Positions 7,237-12,513 of a stretch of DNA of 12,513 bases are shown here, piece after piece. This DNA comes from Rhodospirillaceae bacterium UBA6608 (GTDB taxonomy: Bacteria; Pseudomonadota; Alphaproteobacteria; Rhodospirillales_A; Casp-alpha2). Position 1 is the stretch's first letter. Each line of letters opens with the position of its first letter. Location of the stretch: NCBI GenBank assembly GCA_002433335.1, contig DJHY01000072.1:1-12513 (forward strand), given 5' to 3'. The position numbers and the translations under genes are program-made. Below the pieces are notes generated by a model. That model saw nothing but the letters and a program-made list of their open reading frames with translations. It searched no databases and had not been told where the DNA came from.

Positions 7237-7277
7237 GCAATCACCCGGCGCCGCACGAGGCGGAACCGGGTGATTGC
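7237..7277 (-). terminator. Large inverted repeat between rpoH and the SAM hydrolase gene (terminator-like or RNA structure)
   Basis: GCAATCACCCGG (7237-7248) and CCGGGTGATTGC (7266-7277) are perfect complements over 12 bp. CGCC (7249-7252) and GGCG (7259-7262) extend the stem to 16 bp across a 3-nt bulge, leaving a 6-nt loop. It lies 47 bp after the rpoH stop. On the - strand the tail is TATTCGG, not a T run, so if it terminates it does so weakly. It may instead stabilise the rpoH 3' end or block exonucleases. Confidence 0.5.
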
Positions 7278-7323
7278 CGGGCTTGCTGTGAAAGGTACTT
7301 ACCGCCGGGACGCGGCCAAACGT

Positions 7324-8208
7324 TTAAGCGGCGGCGGAGCTATCCGCCAAAGCCCGAGCAACGTGCTTCTGAACCTTTTCAAAAGCACGGTTTTCCAACT
7401 GTCGCACGCGTTCGCGACTAATGCCGTACTGAACGCCCAGGTCTTCCAGGGTCGCCGGATTGTCGCTGAGGCGACGCTCGACGAAGATTTCCCGCTCCCG
7501 CTCCGGCAGGGCAGCCATGGCTTCCTGCACAAGGGTACGGCGGAAGTTGCTTTCTTCCGTATCGCCGAACATGGCTTCCGGATTGGGCCGGGTATCAACC
7601 AAGGTGTCCTGGAACTCGGTGGCCCCTTCTTCCTGGGTCACCGGTGCGTTCAGCGACAGGTCACGCGCCGCCAGGCGACGGTTCATGTAGCTCACATCCT
7701 CGGCCGAAACGCCAACGGCCTTGGACAGGCGCTGAGCGTCTTCAGGCTCCAACTCGCCGGTATCCAGGATGTTCAGGCGGCCTTTCAGATTGCGCAGGCT
7801 GAAGAACAGCTTCTTCTGCGACGCCACCGTGCCCATCTTCACCAACGACCAGGATTTCAGGATGTATTCGGTGATCGCGGCCTTGATCCACCACATGGCA
7901 TAGGTCGAGAGGCGGAACCCACGCTCGGGCTCGAACTTCTTCACCGCCTTCATCAAGCCGATGTTGCCTTCGGAAATCAGATCGGCGACCGGAAGCCCAT
8001 AGCCACGGTAGCCCATGGCGATCTTGGCAACCAAGCGCAGGTGCGAGGTAACCAGCTTATGAGCGGCATCGACATCGCCTTCTTCAACCCAGCGCGTCGC
8101 GAGCATCTGTTCCTCTTCCTTTTCCAAGAGAGGAAACTTCCAGATTTCCCGGAAGTACTGGCTCAGGCTGCCTTCGGTCGGTACGGCAGGTAATGTGATC
8201 GTCGTCAT
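7324..8208 (-). CDS. rpoH: RNA polymerase sigma factor RpoH (sigma-32)
   Basis: Heat-shock sigma factor that directs RNA polymerase to chaperone and protease promoters. From the ATG at 8206-8208 it has 294 residues, the normal length, beginning MTTITLPAVPTEGSLSQYFR. Region 2 covers about 45-120, with HLRLVAKIAMGYRGYGLPVADLISEGNIGLMKA and RGFRLSTYAMWWIKAAITEYIL. The RpoH box QKKLFFSLRNLK (131-142), diagnostic for this sigma, has Ser where Asn is usual. Region 4 (about 226-285) ends in GISRERVRQLENRAFEKVQKH, the helix-turn-helix that contacts the -35. A longer in-frame start at 8352 adds a Cys-rich, unrelated leader overlapping the 45-codon ORF and is rejected. Shine-Dalgarno GGGAAGA is about 9 bp upstream. 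Candidate promoters lie at 8275-8303 and 8554-8582, giving a long leader. Confidence 0.97.
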   Translation of the reverse strand: MTTITLPAVPTEGSLSQYFREIWKFPLLEKEEEQMLATRWVEEGDVDAAHKLVTSHLRLVAKIAMGYRGYGLPVADLISEGNIGLMKAVKKFEPERGFRLSTYAMWWIKAAITEYILKSWSLVKMGTVASQKKLFFSLRNLKGRLNILDTGELEPEDAQRLSKAVGVSAEDVSYMNRRLAARDLSLNAPVTQEEGATEFQDTLVDTRPNPEAMFGDTEESNFRRTLVQEAMAALPEREREIFVERRLSDNPATLEDLGVQYGISRERVRQLENRAFEKVQKHVARALADSSAAA

Positions 8209-8274
8209 CGTCTCATCTTCCCACTGTTGGGGCGGCTTCGAGCCACCCTTCGAACATGATTGCGTTGTAGAACC

Positions 8275-8303
8275 GGAATAAGGCGGCTCTATGGCAGTCC
8301 AAG
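8275..8303 (-). promoter_or_regulatory. Candidate proximal rpoH promoter
   Basis: On the - strand TTGGAC (8297-8302) and TATTCC (8275-8280) are 16 bp apart, giving a start near 8268 and a leader of about 60 nt to the rpoH ATG. The same DNA reads CTTGGA-N14-CCTTATTC, a partial match to a sigma-32 promoter (CTTGAA-N14-CCCCATNT). Autoregulation would be plausible but is not proven. It overlaps the 3' end of the 45-codon ORF. Confidence 0.3.
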
Positions 8304-8426
8304 GGCACGTTCGGGGCGCGGCGCAAACGTGCGAACAACGGCATGCCGCCACGCATTTGCACGTGTCATGAGGTCGATAGTCAGGATCGTTGAGAAAACG
8401 CCGAGAAAATTCAGCAGATCAGTCAT
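8289..8426 (-). CDS. Small ORF of 45 residues upstream of rpoH, unrecognised
   Basis: This ORF begins at an ATG (8424-8426) preceded by a perfect AGGAGG (8434-8439) at 7-bp spacing, the best ribosome-binding site in the window. The product begins MTDLLNFLGVFSTILTIDLM, continues TRANAWRHAVVRTF and ends APRPERALGLP. It has a hydrophobic N-terminal half (about 4-20) and a basic C-terminal half, the look of a small membrane-associated or amphipathic peptide. It lies 80 bp upstream of rpoH on the same strand, about 120 nt after a strong promoter, and so would be in the rpoH leader. I do not recognise a family. It could be a genuine small protein or a regulatory upstream ORF; a chance ORF is less likely given the ribosome-binding site. 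Confidence 0.6.
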   Translation of the reverse strand: MTDLLNFLGVFSTILTIDLMTRANAWRHAVVRTFAPRPERALGLP

Positions 8427-8553
8427 GCCCTATCCTCCTCATGAAGCAATATGGCGTCGTTGTCGTCGAACGGCTAAAAAACGTCTTTCGCAGTGCCCGC
8501 CGCAATGGCCGAACACACCCTTACCAGCCCCAATGATGAGCACCGGCAAAAAG

Positions 8554-8582
8554 AATATACCGTGAACAGATTAAAATTTCAA
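8554..8582 (-). promoter_or_regulatory. Strong sigma-70-type promoter for the small ORF and rpoH
   Basis: On the - strand TTGAAA (8577-8582) and TATATT (8554-8559) are spaced exactly 17 bp, each one mismatch from consensus, in the only AT-rich part of this gap. Transcription would start near 8547. The -35 extends to CTTGAAA, which also matches the sigma-32 -35, with CGGTATAT 15 bp further as a partial sigma-32 -10. It lies just past the mlaA stop. Confidence 0.6.
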
Positions 8583-8585
8583 GGA

Positions 8586-8602
8586 TTCGAGAAAGGCTCG
8601 AA
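8586..8602 (-). terminator. Weak hairpin after mlaA
   Basis: TTCGAG and CTCGAA (8586-8591 and 8597-8602) form a 6-bp stem with a 5-nt loop, 3 bp after the mlaA stop. The downstream tail on the - strand is only moderately T-rich (ATTTTAAT, about 8571-8578) and not adjacent. Some mlaA transcripts may therefore read into the rpoH leader. Confidence 0.3.
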
Positions 8603-8605
8603 AGC

Positions 8606-9517
8606 TTACTGAGCGGCGCTCTTCAGGCTCGACAGCGCGGAATCGACCGTTCCGTCGGGCCGCAGCTCGCCCCGGAATTCCGGCGCCAGATCGGGGATCG
8701 GCGGCAGGTCCAGGTCCTTGCCGTTGGAGATTTCGGCCCGGCGCTTCTGACGATAGAGCGAGCGAATTGCCGCGTAATAATCGACCGAGGTCTTTTTGAT
8801 CTGGTCCAACTCTTCGACGACGTCGGCGTATTCCAGCAAGCCATCGACGACATCCAGGGCGACATTGATCTCATTCGCATCGATATTGTCGAGATAGGTA
8901 CCCAGCGGATCGAAATAGCTATCGACCAGGAAACGGCCGATCGCATCGCGCGGGTTGGACGGCCCGAATACGGGCAGAACAAGATAAAGCCCTTCGCCCA
9001 CACCCCAAACAGCCAGGGTCTGACCAAAGTCTTCTTTGTGCTTTTGGATACCGACTTCGGACGCGACATCAGCCATACCGCCGATACCGACGACCGTATT
9101 CACGAACGTCCGGGTAAAGGTCACCAAAGCACGCTCGAACTCGAACTGAAGCAGATCGTTAACGAACGTCACCGGCGAAGCCAGGTTATCGAACACGTTC
9201 TTGACGGCTTGCCGACCGGTCAACGGAACATTCGAATTGTAGGCTTTCGCCACCGGCCGCAAGAAGTAGTCCTGCACACCCTCGTTGAACGAGAAGATTG
9301 CGCGGTTCATGGATTCCAGCGGGTCGTTGCCTTCATCGTCAGCCTGTTGGGCGACTTCAACTTGGGGGCCAGCAATCAGGCTGTTCTCGTACGACAGAGC
9401 ATGCGGCTGGTCATCGGCAAACGCCGCCCCAGCCGACAAACCCAGCGCCACAACCGCACTACCTGCGAAAATCCGAAAGCTACCGGTCAAAACCCAGCCC
9501 CGTTCTGCAAAATACAC
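8606..9517 (-). CDS. mlaA: MlaA (VacJ) family outer-membrane lipid-asymmetry protein
   Basis: MlaA forms a ring-shaped channel in the outer membrane that removes mislocalised phospholipids and passes them to periplasmic MlaC. Family blocks are clear: NDPLESMNRAIFSFNEGVQDYFLRPVAKAY, NVFDNLASPVTFVNDLLQFEF, FVNTVVGIGGMADVA, DFGQTLAVWGVGEGLYLVLPVFGPS, RDAIGRFLVDSYFDPLGTY. The start is uncertain. The frame opens at 9634, but the signal peptide (IFAGSAVVALGLSAGAAFA) argues for GTG 9515-9517 or TTG 9488-9490; a predicted promoter at 9597-9625 supports a start downstream of it. The signal peptide ends in AFA-DD, a signal peptidase I type site, and no lipobox cysteine is present, whereas E. coli MlaA is a lipoprotein. 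The gene is divergent from two MlaC-like genes. The family is firm, the start only moderate. Confidence 0.92.
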   Translation of the reverse strand: MYFAERGWVLTGSFRIFAGSAVVALGLSAGAAFADDQPHALSYENSLIAGPQVEVAQQADDEGNDPLESMNRAIFSFNEGVQDYFLRPVAKAYNSNVPLTGRQAVKNVFDNLASPVTFVNDLLQFEFERALVTFTRTFVNTVVGIGGMADVASEVGIQKHKEDFGQTLAVWGVGEGLYLVLPVFGPSNPRDAIGRFLVDSYFDPLGTYLDNIDANEINVALDVVDGLLEYADVVEELDQIKKTSVDYYAAIRSLYRQKRRAEISNGKDLDLPPIPDLAPEFRGELRPDGTVDSALSSLKSAAQ

Positions 9518-9596
9518 GACCCAGCCATACCCCTTCTCGGGTTCGGCCTCAAGGCATCCGACATAGACGCAAATGCATCTGTCCGAATGCGGTGAA

Positions 9597-9625
9597 TTAA
9601 TAAGTGAAGTTGCCATGCCCCGCAA
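9597..9625 (-). promoter_or_regulatory. Candidate mlaA promoter
   Basis: On the - strand TTGCGG (9620-9625) and TATTAA (9597-9602) are 17 bp apart. Transcription would start near 9590, leaving about 70-100 nt before the GTG or TTG start of mlaA. It would also rule out the upstream ATG codons (9614-9616 and 9632-9634) as starts. Confidence 0.45.
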
Positions 9626-9633
9626 CCAGTTCA

Positions 9634-9650
9634 AAGGAAATAATTTCCTT
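9634..9650. promoter_or_regulatory. 17-bp palindrome in the mlaA / MlaC-like divergent region, operator candidate
   Basis: AAGGAAATAATTTCCTT is a perfect inverted repeat of two 8-bp arms around one base. It lies 8 bp upstream of the predicted mlaA -35, where activators and some repressors bind. The bound factor is unknown. Confidence 0.4.
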
Positions 9651-9706
9651 GCGAAATGCTGACAACCTTATCCACATCACGACATCGCGAGTTCCCCTCC
9701 AGGCAT

Positions 9707-9736
9707 GCTTGATCAAGCAGTGAAAATCCATATCCT
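9707..9736 (+). promoter_or_regulatory. Candidate promoter with overlapping palindrome for the first MlaC-like gene
   Basis: TTGATC (9709-9714) and TATCCT (9731-9736) are 16 bp apart, with a start near 9743 and a very short leader to the ATG at 9762. The -35 lies within a perfect 12-bp palindrome GCTTGATCAAGC (9707-9718), a possible repressor site. Confidence 0.4.
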
Positions 9737-9761
9737 CTTCGCGAAACGGAGGCGGGCTATC

Positions 9762-10409
9762 ATGAAATCATACGGAAGACGTTCCTTTGCCGCAGCGGTG
9801 TTGGTGGGCATCTCTCTCCTCACATCTATGCCTCAACTCGCGCGCGCCGACGCTCCGCAGGACGTGGTTGAAAGCTTCCACGCGGGCCTTGTCTCGGTCA
9901 TGAAGGACGGTAAAAATCTCGGTATTTCAGGAAGGTATAATAAATTTCTGAAACTATCCGACAGCTATTTTCACATTCCGCTGATGGTCGCCTTCGTTTC
10001 CGGAGACAATTGGGCCAAGGCCGACAAGGAAGCCCGCATGCACCTGATTCAAGCAGCCCGCCGCATGGGCGCGGGAGAACTCGCGGTCTTGTTCTCGGGC
10101 TATGGCGGAGAGACCTTCGACACCACGGGCACGCAAGGGATCAAGGACGGCTCAGTTCTTGTCGAGACGGAGTTGGTCCGCAAGGCGGAGTCCAACGTCA
10201 AGCTGACCTACCGGCTGCGCAAGTTCGGCGAAGAATGGCGAATCATCGACGTCTTGTTGGACGGTACGATTTCTCAATTACTTAAACGGCGTGACGAATA
10301 CCGCCGCACGCTTGAGAAAAGTGGCGTCAGCGGCCTTACCGACCTTTTGAATGCAAAGGCCGATGAGATTCTCGCTTCGGAAACTGCGGGCGACAAAGCC
10401 TCAAAATAG
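9762..10409 (+). CDS. MlaC/Ttg2D/HpnM-family periplasmic lipid-binding protein, paralog 1
   Basis: Predicted periplasmic carrier moving a lipid between inner and outer membranes. An ATG at 9705 gives a 19-residue extension before the signal peptide; the ATG at 9762 is preferred because GGAGG (9748-9752) precedes it by 9 bp and it starts MKSYGRRSFAAAVLVGISLL with cleavage near ARA-DAPQ (28-32). The mature part begins VVESFHAGLVSVMKDGKNLGISGRY (35-59). The late block VLVETELV (132-139), then LTYRLRKFGEEWRIIDVLLDGTISQLLKRRDEY (148-180) is the family core; GTISQL followed by RRDEY resembles HpnM more than E. coli MlaC. The protein is 215 residues, normal size. Around 9900-9990 the DNA is notably AT-rich. 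A second paralog starts 59 bp later. Whether it is MlaC or HpnM cannot be settled here. Confidence 0.85.
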   Translation: MKSYGRRSFAAAVLVGISLLTSMPQLARADAPQDVVESFHAGLVSVMKDGKNLGISGRYNKFLKLSDSYFHIPLMVAFVSGDNWAKADKEARMHLIQAARRMGAGELAVLFSGYGGETFDTTGTQGIKDGSVLVETELVRKAESNVKLTYRLRKFGEEWRIIDVLLDGTISQLLKRRDEYRRTLEKSGVSGLTDLLNAKADEILASETAGDKASK

Positions 10410-10468
10410 CCGCAAAACCAGAATCTTGTTTGACCAGCCCATTCTCGAATCGGACATAGATCAAGGCC

Positions 10469-11119
10469 ATGCATACATCCATCGTCCCCTCACCGTTCCG
10501 CAAGCTGGTCCTATCCCTGGCGGTAATCGCAGGTACTTTGCTTCCCGCAGATAAGGCAAAGGCCGCTGAGGCCGCCGTGCCGAGCGGCGCATCGATCATT
10601 TCCGAGTTTCACACGACCTTGCTCAACGTCATGAAGGACGCCGACAAACTCGGCGTCGCCGGACGCTTCGATACCTTGGCCCCTGCGGTGGACAAAGCGT
10701 TCCACCTAGATCTGACGGCGCGCCAAGCCGCCGGGCGCCGCCCCTGGAAAGCAGCCAAGCCGGATGAACAGACGGCCCTTTTGGCCAGCTTCCGCAAATG
10801 GACGATCGCGACCTACGCCAATCAATTCGACGGCTGGTCCGGGCAATCTTTCGTCGATCTGGGCGAGAAGCCGGGCCCGCAGAAGGGCACCCTTCTGGTC
10901 GAAACGGAACTGACCGGCAAAGAGCCGGTCTACCTGACCTATCTGATGGTGCTGAAAGACGGCCGTTGGGGCGTTTACGACGTTCTGGTTCGGCGCGGCA
11001 GCACCTCGATCAGCCAACTCGCCAAGCACATTTCCGAATTCAAGAGCGTCGTCAAAAGCGGCCTGCCTGCGTTGACCAACACGCTGACCGACAAAACCAA
11101 GATGCTGCTGGGCGAATAA
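10469..11119 (+). CDS. MlaC/Ttg2D/HpnM-family periplasmic lipid-binding protein, paralog 2
   Basis: Second lipid-carrier paralog, 216 residues. The signal peptide is about MHTSIVPSPFRKLVLSLAVI plus AGTLLPADKAKA, with cleavage near AKA-AEA (30-34). The mature start ASIISEFHTTLLNVMKDADKLGVAGRFDTL (41-70) is collinear with paralog 1 (FHxxLxxVMKDxxxLGxxGR). Further shared blocks are FDGWSGQSFVDLG, TLLVETELTG (141-150) and WGVYDVLVRRGSTSISQLAKHISEF (167-191), matching DVLLDGTISQLLKRRDEY in paralog 1. This paralog has an extra ARQAAGRRPWKAAKPDEQ segment (84-101). The ATG at 10469 has only AAGG 2 bp upstream, a poor site, so it may be weakly translated or coupled to paralog 1. It ends 3 bp from the end of the convergent hpnL gene, suggesting hopanoid association. 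Confidence 0.85.
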   Translation: MHTSIVPSPFRKLVLSLAVIAGTLLPADKAKAAEAAVPSGASIISEFHTTLLNVMKDADKLGVAGRFDTLAPAVDKAFHLDLTARQAAGRRPWKAAKPDEQTALLASFRKWTIATYANQFDGWSGQSFVDLGEKPGPQKGTLLVETELTGKEPVYLTYLMVLKDGRWGVYDVLVRRGSTSISQLAKHISEFKSVVKSGLPALTNTLTDKTKMLLGE

Positions 11120-11122
11120 GGC

Positions 11123-12169
11123 TCAGCGCGTCTCGTCTTCCGAGACGTCGGCGCCGGTTTCCGCCGCCTTCATCAGGGTGCGCAGGGAATAGATCGACCC
11201 CAGGCCGAATCCCCACAACACGAATACGATCTCCCGGATCCGCTTGACCGCGGCCAGGGCGACGCCTGATTCCGGCGCACCCGTCACCGCGCCGGCCAGG
11301 ACGATCAGGGCACTGTCCTGTGTGCCCAGATTCGCGGGGATGAAGAACGTCACGGCGCGGACCATCTGATTGACCGATTCGATGATGATTGCCTCCCCGA
11401 ACGACACCGGATGCCCGACGAGGTAGAGAATCGCATAGGTTTCCAGCGCCCCCAGCACCCAATTGGCGAACGCCAGCAACACCGCCGGGATAAACCGCTT
11501 CGGCCGCTCAACATAGAAATGGTGCAACCGGTCTTCGACATCGCTGATGTGCCCCAGGGCAGAGACGATCCGCGCGCCAAGGCGCGTCTGGCCCAGGCGC
11601 GATCCCGTCCAGGATGTCGCGCGGAACTTCTGAACCGCGAACACGACGCCGATCCCAAAGGTCAGGAACAGGAACCCGCCCAGGGCGAAGGCACCATACT
11701 TTCCGGCGGTTTCATGCCCCGCCAACAGAATCAGGCCGATCAGCATGAAAAGGATCAAGCCGATCAGGTTGACCGTCCGGGCGAGAATGATCGAGGCCGT
11801 CCCCTCGCGGAAATTGACGGCATGGTGGCGCTTGAGCAGGACCGCCTTGACCGGCTCGCCGCCGAAGCCCCCTGCCGGAACGACCATGTTGAAGGCCTCG
11901 CCGACCATGCGGATTCGCCACACGATGTAGGACCACGTCGGCGTCAACGGCAGGCGCAGGATCGCCAAATGCCACGACAGGCTATCGACATAGAACGCCG
12001 CCAGATAGATGCCGAGCACCGCCGCCAGCCCCAGCCACCCCATGTCCAAAATCCGCGCGAGCGCGGTATTGATGTCCAGCCCGCTGACCACATAGGCCAG
12101 CAAGGCAACGCCGATCCCGACATACAGCCAGGTCAATAGACGCATGGTGTTGGAACTTCCGCCGCTCAT
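11123..12169 (-). CDS. hpnL: HpnL-like multi-pass membrane protein (lysylphosphatidylglycerol synthase TM-domain family, UPF0104)
   Basis: Integral inner-membrane protein of 348 residues with about eight hydrophobic segments (for example LLTWLYVGIGVALLAYVVSG, WLGLAAVLGIYLAAFY, LIGLILFMLIGLILLAG, FFIPANLGTQDSALIVLAG). The conserved PAGGFGGEPVKAVLL (about 98-112) and the late IPANLGTQDSA are hallmarks of the flippase-like / lysylphosphatidylglycerol synthase TM family. Proteins of this family coded next to hpnN are named HpnL in hopanoid clusters. No catalytic GNAT domain is attached, so it is not a full MprF. The ATG (12167-12169) overlaps the TGA of hpnN (12166-12168) as ATGA, indicating translational coupling in one operon. 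The biochemical role is unknown; lipid flipping is an inference. The hpnL symbol depends on the hpnN neighbour. Confidence 0.8.
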   Translation of the reverse strand: MSGGSSNTMRLLTWLYVGIGVALLAYVVSGLDINTALARILDMGWLGLAAVLGIYLAAFYVDSLSWHLAILRLPLTPTWSYIVWRIRMVGEAFNMVVPAGGFGGEPVKAVLLKRHHAVNFREGTASIILARTVNLIGLILFMLIGLILLAGHETAGKYGAFALGGFLFLTFGIGVVFAVQKFRATSWTGSRLGQTRLGARIVSALGHISDVEDRLHHFYVERPKRFIPAVLLAFANWVLGALETYAILYLVGHPVSFGEAIIIESVNQMVRAVTFFIPANLGTQDSALIVLAGAVTGAPESGVALAAVKRIREIVFVLWGFGLGSIYSLRTLMKAAETGADVSEDETR

Positions 12170-12513
12170 GCGCCGCTCCCTTTCCGCGTCGGCAAAGCCA
12201 ACAACGCCGGCAACAGAACCAGCGTGCAGACCAAGGTCAGGGAGATGGCAATCGTCAACAGCACGCCCATGCTCGCCGTTCCCGGATGGCCGGACAAGGC
12301 AATCGCCCCGAACGAGCCGATGGTCGTCAGGGCGCTGAACAGGACAGCCCTGGGCGTAGAGGTCTCGAATGCACCATCGCCGCCGCTCCCTTGGCGGCTT
12401 TGGCGGTCGCGCAGCACCAAATGAATGCCGCTCGCCACGCCCAAACCGAACAACAGCGGCAGAACGATGATATTGGCGAAATTGAACGGCACCTGGATCA
12501 GAACCGAGACCAT
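12166..12513 (-). CDS. hpnN: HpnN-like RND/MMPL transporter, C-terminal fragment (continues beyond the window)
   Basis: Only the last 115 residues are visible; the frame runs off the right edge, and the Met at 12511-12513 is an internal residue, not a start. The segment has the final membrane helices of an RND/MMPL exporter: VPFNFANIIVLPLLFGLGVASGIHLVLR, a cytoplasmic-side loop SRQGSGGDGAFETSTPRAVLFSALTTIGSFGAIALSGHPGTASMGVLLTIAISLTLVCTLVLLPALLA, then a short polar end. The FANIIVLPLLFGLGVASGIH and SALTTIGSFGAIALS blocks fit the hopanoid RND transporter HpnN, which moves hopanoids to the outer membrane. The gene overlaps hpnL by 4 bp. Another MMPL family member remains possible because most of the protein is missing. 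Confidence 0.75.
   Translation of the reverse strand: MVSVLIQVPFNFANIIVLPLLFGLGVASGIHLVLRDRQSRQGSGGDGAFETSTPRAVLFSALTTIGSFGAIALSGHPGTASMGVLLTIAISLTLVCTLVLLPALLALPTRKGSGA

Noticed and set aside
7207..8193. 328-codon open frame on the + strand opposite rpoH
   Set aside because: Antisense to rpoH, which carries all expected sigma-32 motifs; the translation has no recognisable domain.
8209..8352. 48-residue extension of rpoH to an ATG at 8352
   Set aside because: It is Cys- and Ser-rich with no similarity to RpoH N-termini, overlaps the better supported 45-codon ORF, and the ATG at 8206-8208 gives the normal family start and length.
8260..8565. 101-codon open frame on the + strand in the gap between rpoH and mlaA
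   Set aside because: Arg-rich translation with no ribosome-binding site or family motif; the opposite strand holds a promoter and a better small ORF.
9518..9634. N-terminal extension of MlaA containing VYVGC, which resembles a lipobox
   Set aside because: No hydrophobic stretch precedes this cysteine, a full signal peptide follows later in the frame, and the predicted promoter lies inside the extension.
9705..9761. Upstream ATG start for the first MlaC-like gene
   Set aside because: It would put 19 residues with extra charges before the signal peptide, and the downstream ATG has a good GGAGG site.
11411..12139. 242-codon open frame on the + strand opposite hpnL
   Set aside because: Its strongly charged, repetitive composition is what antisense of a hydrophobic membrane protein gives; no start signal is seen.

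Overview
The window looks like chromosomal DNA from a GC-rich, Gram-negative alphaproteobacterium, probably a free-living motile member of a Rhodospirillales-like lineage. This rests on gene content: an alphaproteobacterial-type RpoH (sigma-32), PomA-like MotA, a MotB with an OmpA-type peptidoglycan-binding domain, MlaA, and two genes that resemble the hopanoid-associated genes hpnL and hpnN. The genus is an inference; there is no rRNA or tRNA gene to anchor it. I saw no insertion sequence, phage gene or CRISPR array.

Left part, + strand (1-5376). The window opens inside a type I secretion ABC transporter (LapB/PrtD/HlyB-like) with an unusual Pro/Gln/Ala-rich C-terminal tail of about 230 residues. 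Its HlyD-family membrane fusion partner follows. After a 151-bp gap with a likely promoter come motA and motB, an ion-driven stator pair. MotB also carries a Gln/Pro/Ala-rich tail. The order recalls T1SS loci that own a MotAB-like channel (SiiA/SiiB of Salmonella SPI-4), but an ordinary flagellar stator beside a T1SS is equally possible.

Middle part, - strand (5455-8605). Read in transcription order, this holds a strong promoter just after mlaA, an unannotated 45-codon ORF with a perfect Shine-Dalgarno, rpoH, a large hairpin, a SAM hydroxide adenosyltransferase (SAM hydrolase), and an MBL-fold metallo-hydrolase that ends in a good intrinsic terminator convergent with motB.

Right part (8606-12513) looks like an envelope-lipid trafficking region. 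mlaA (- strand, outer membrane) is divergent from two tandem MlaC/Ttg2D/HpnM-like periplasmic proteins (+ strand). Facing them on the - strand are hpnN (C-terminal end only, RND/MMPL family) and hpnL (multi-pass membrane protein), joined by a 4-bp ATGA overlap. The second MlaC-like gene and hpnL are tail to tail with only 3 bp between them. Together they suggest an inner-membrane RND pump, periplasmic lipid carriers and an outer-membrane lipid channel, possibly moving hopanoids and phospholipids.

Most assignments come from motifs read by eye. Promoters and hairpins are pattern matches and are unverified.
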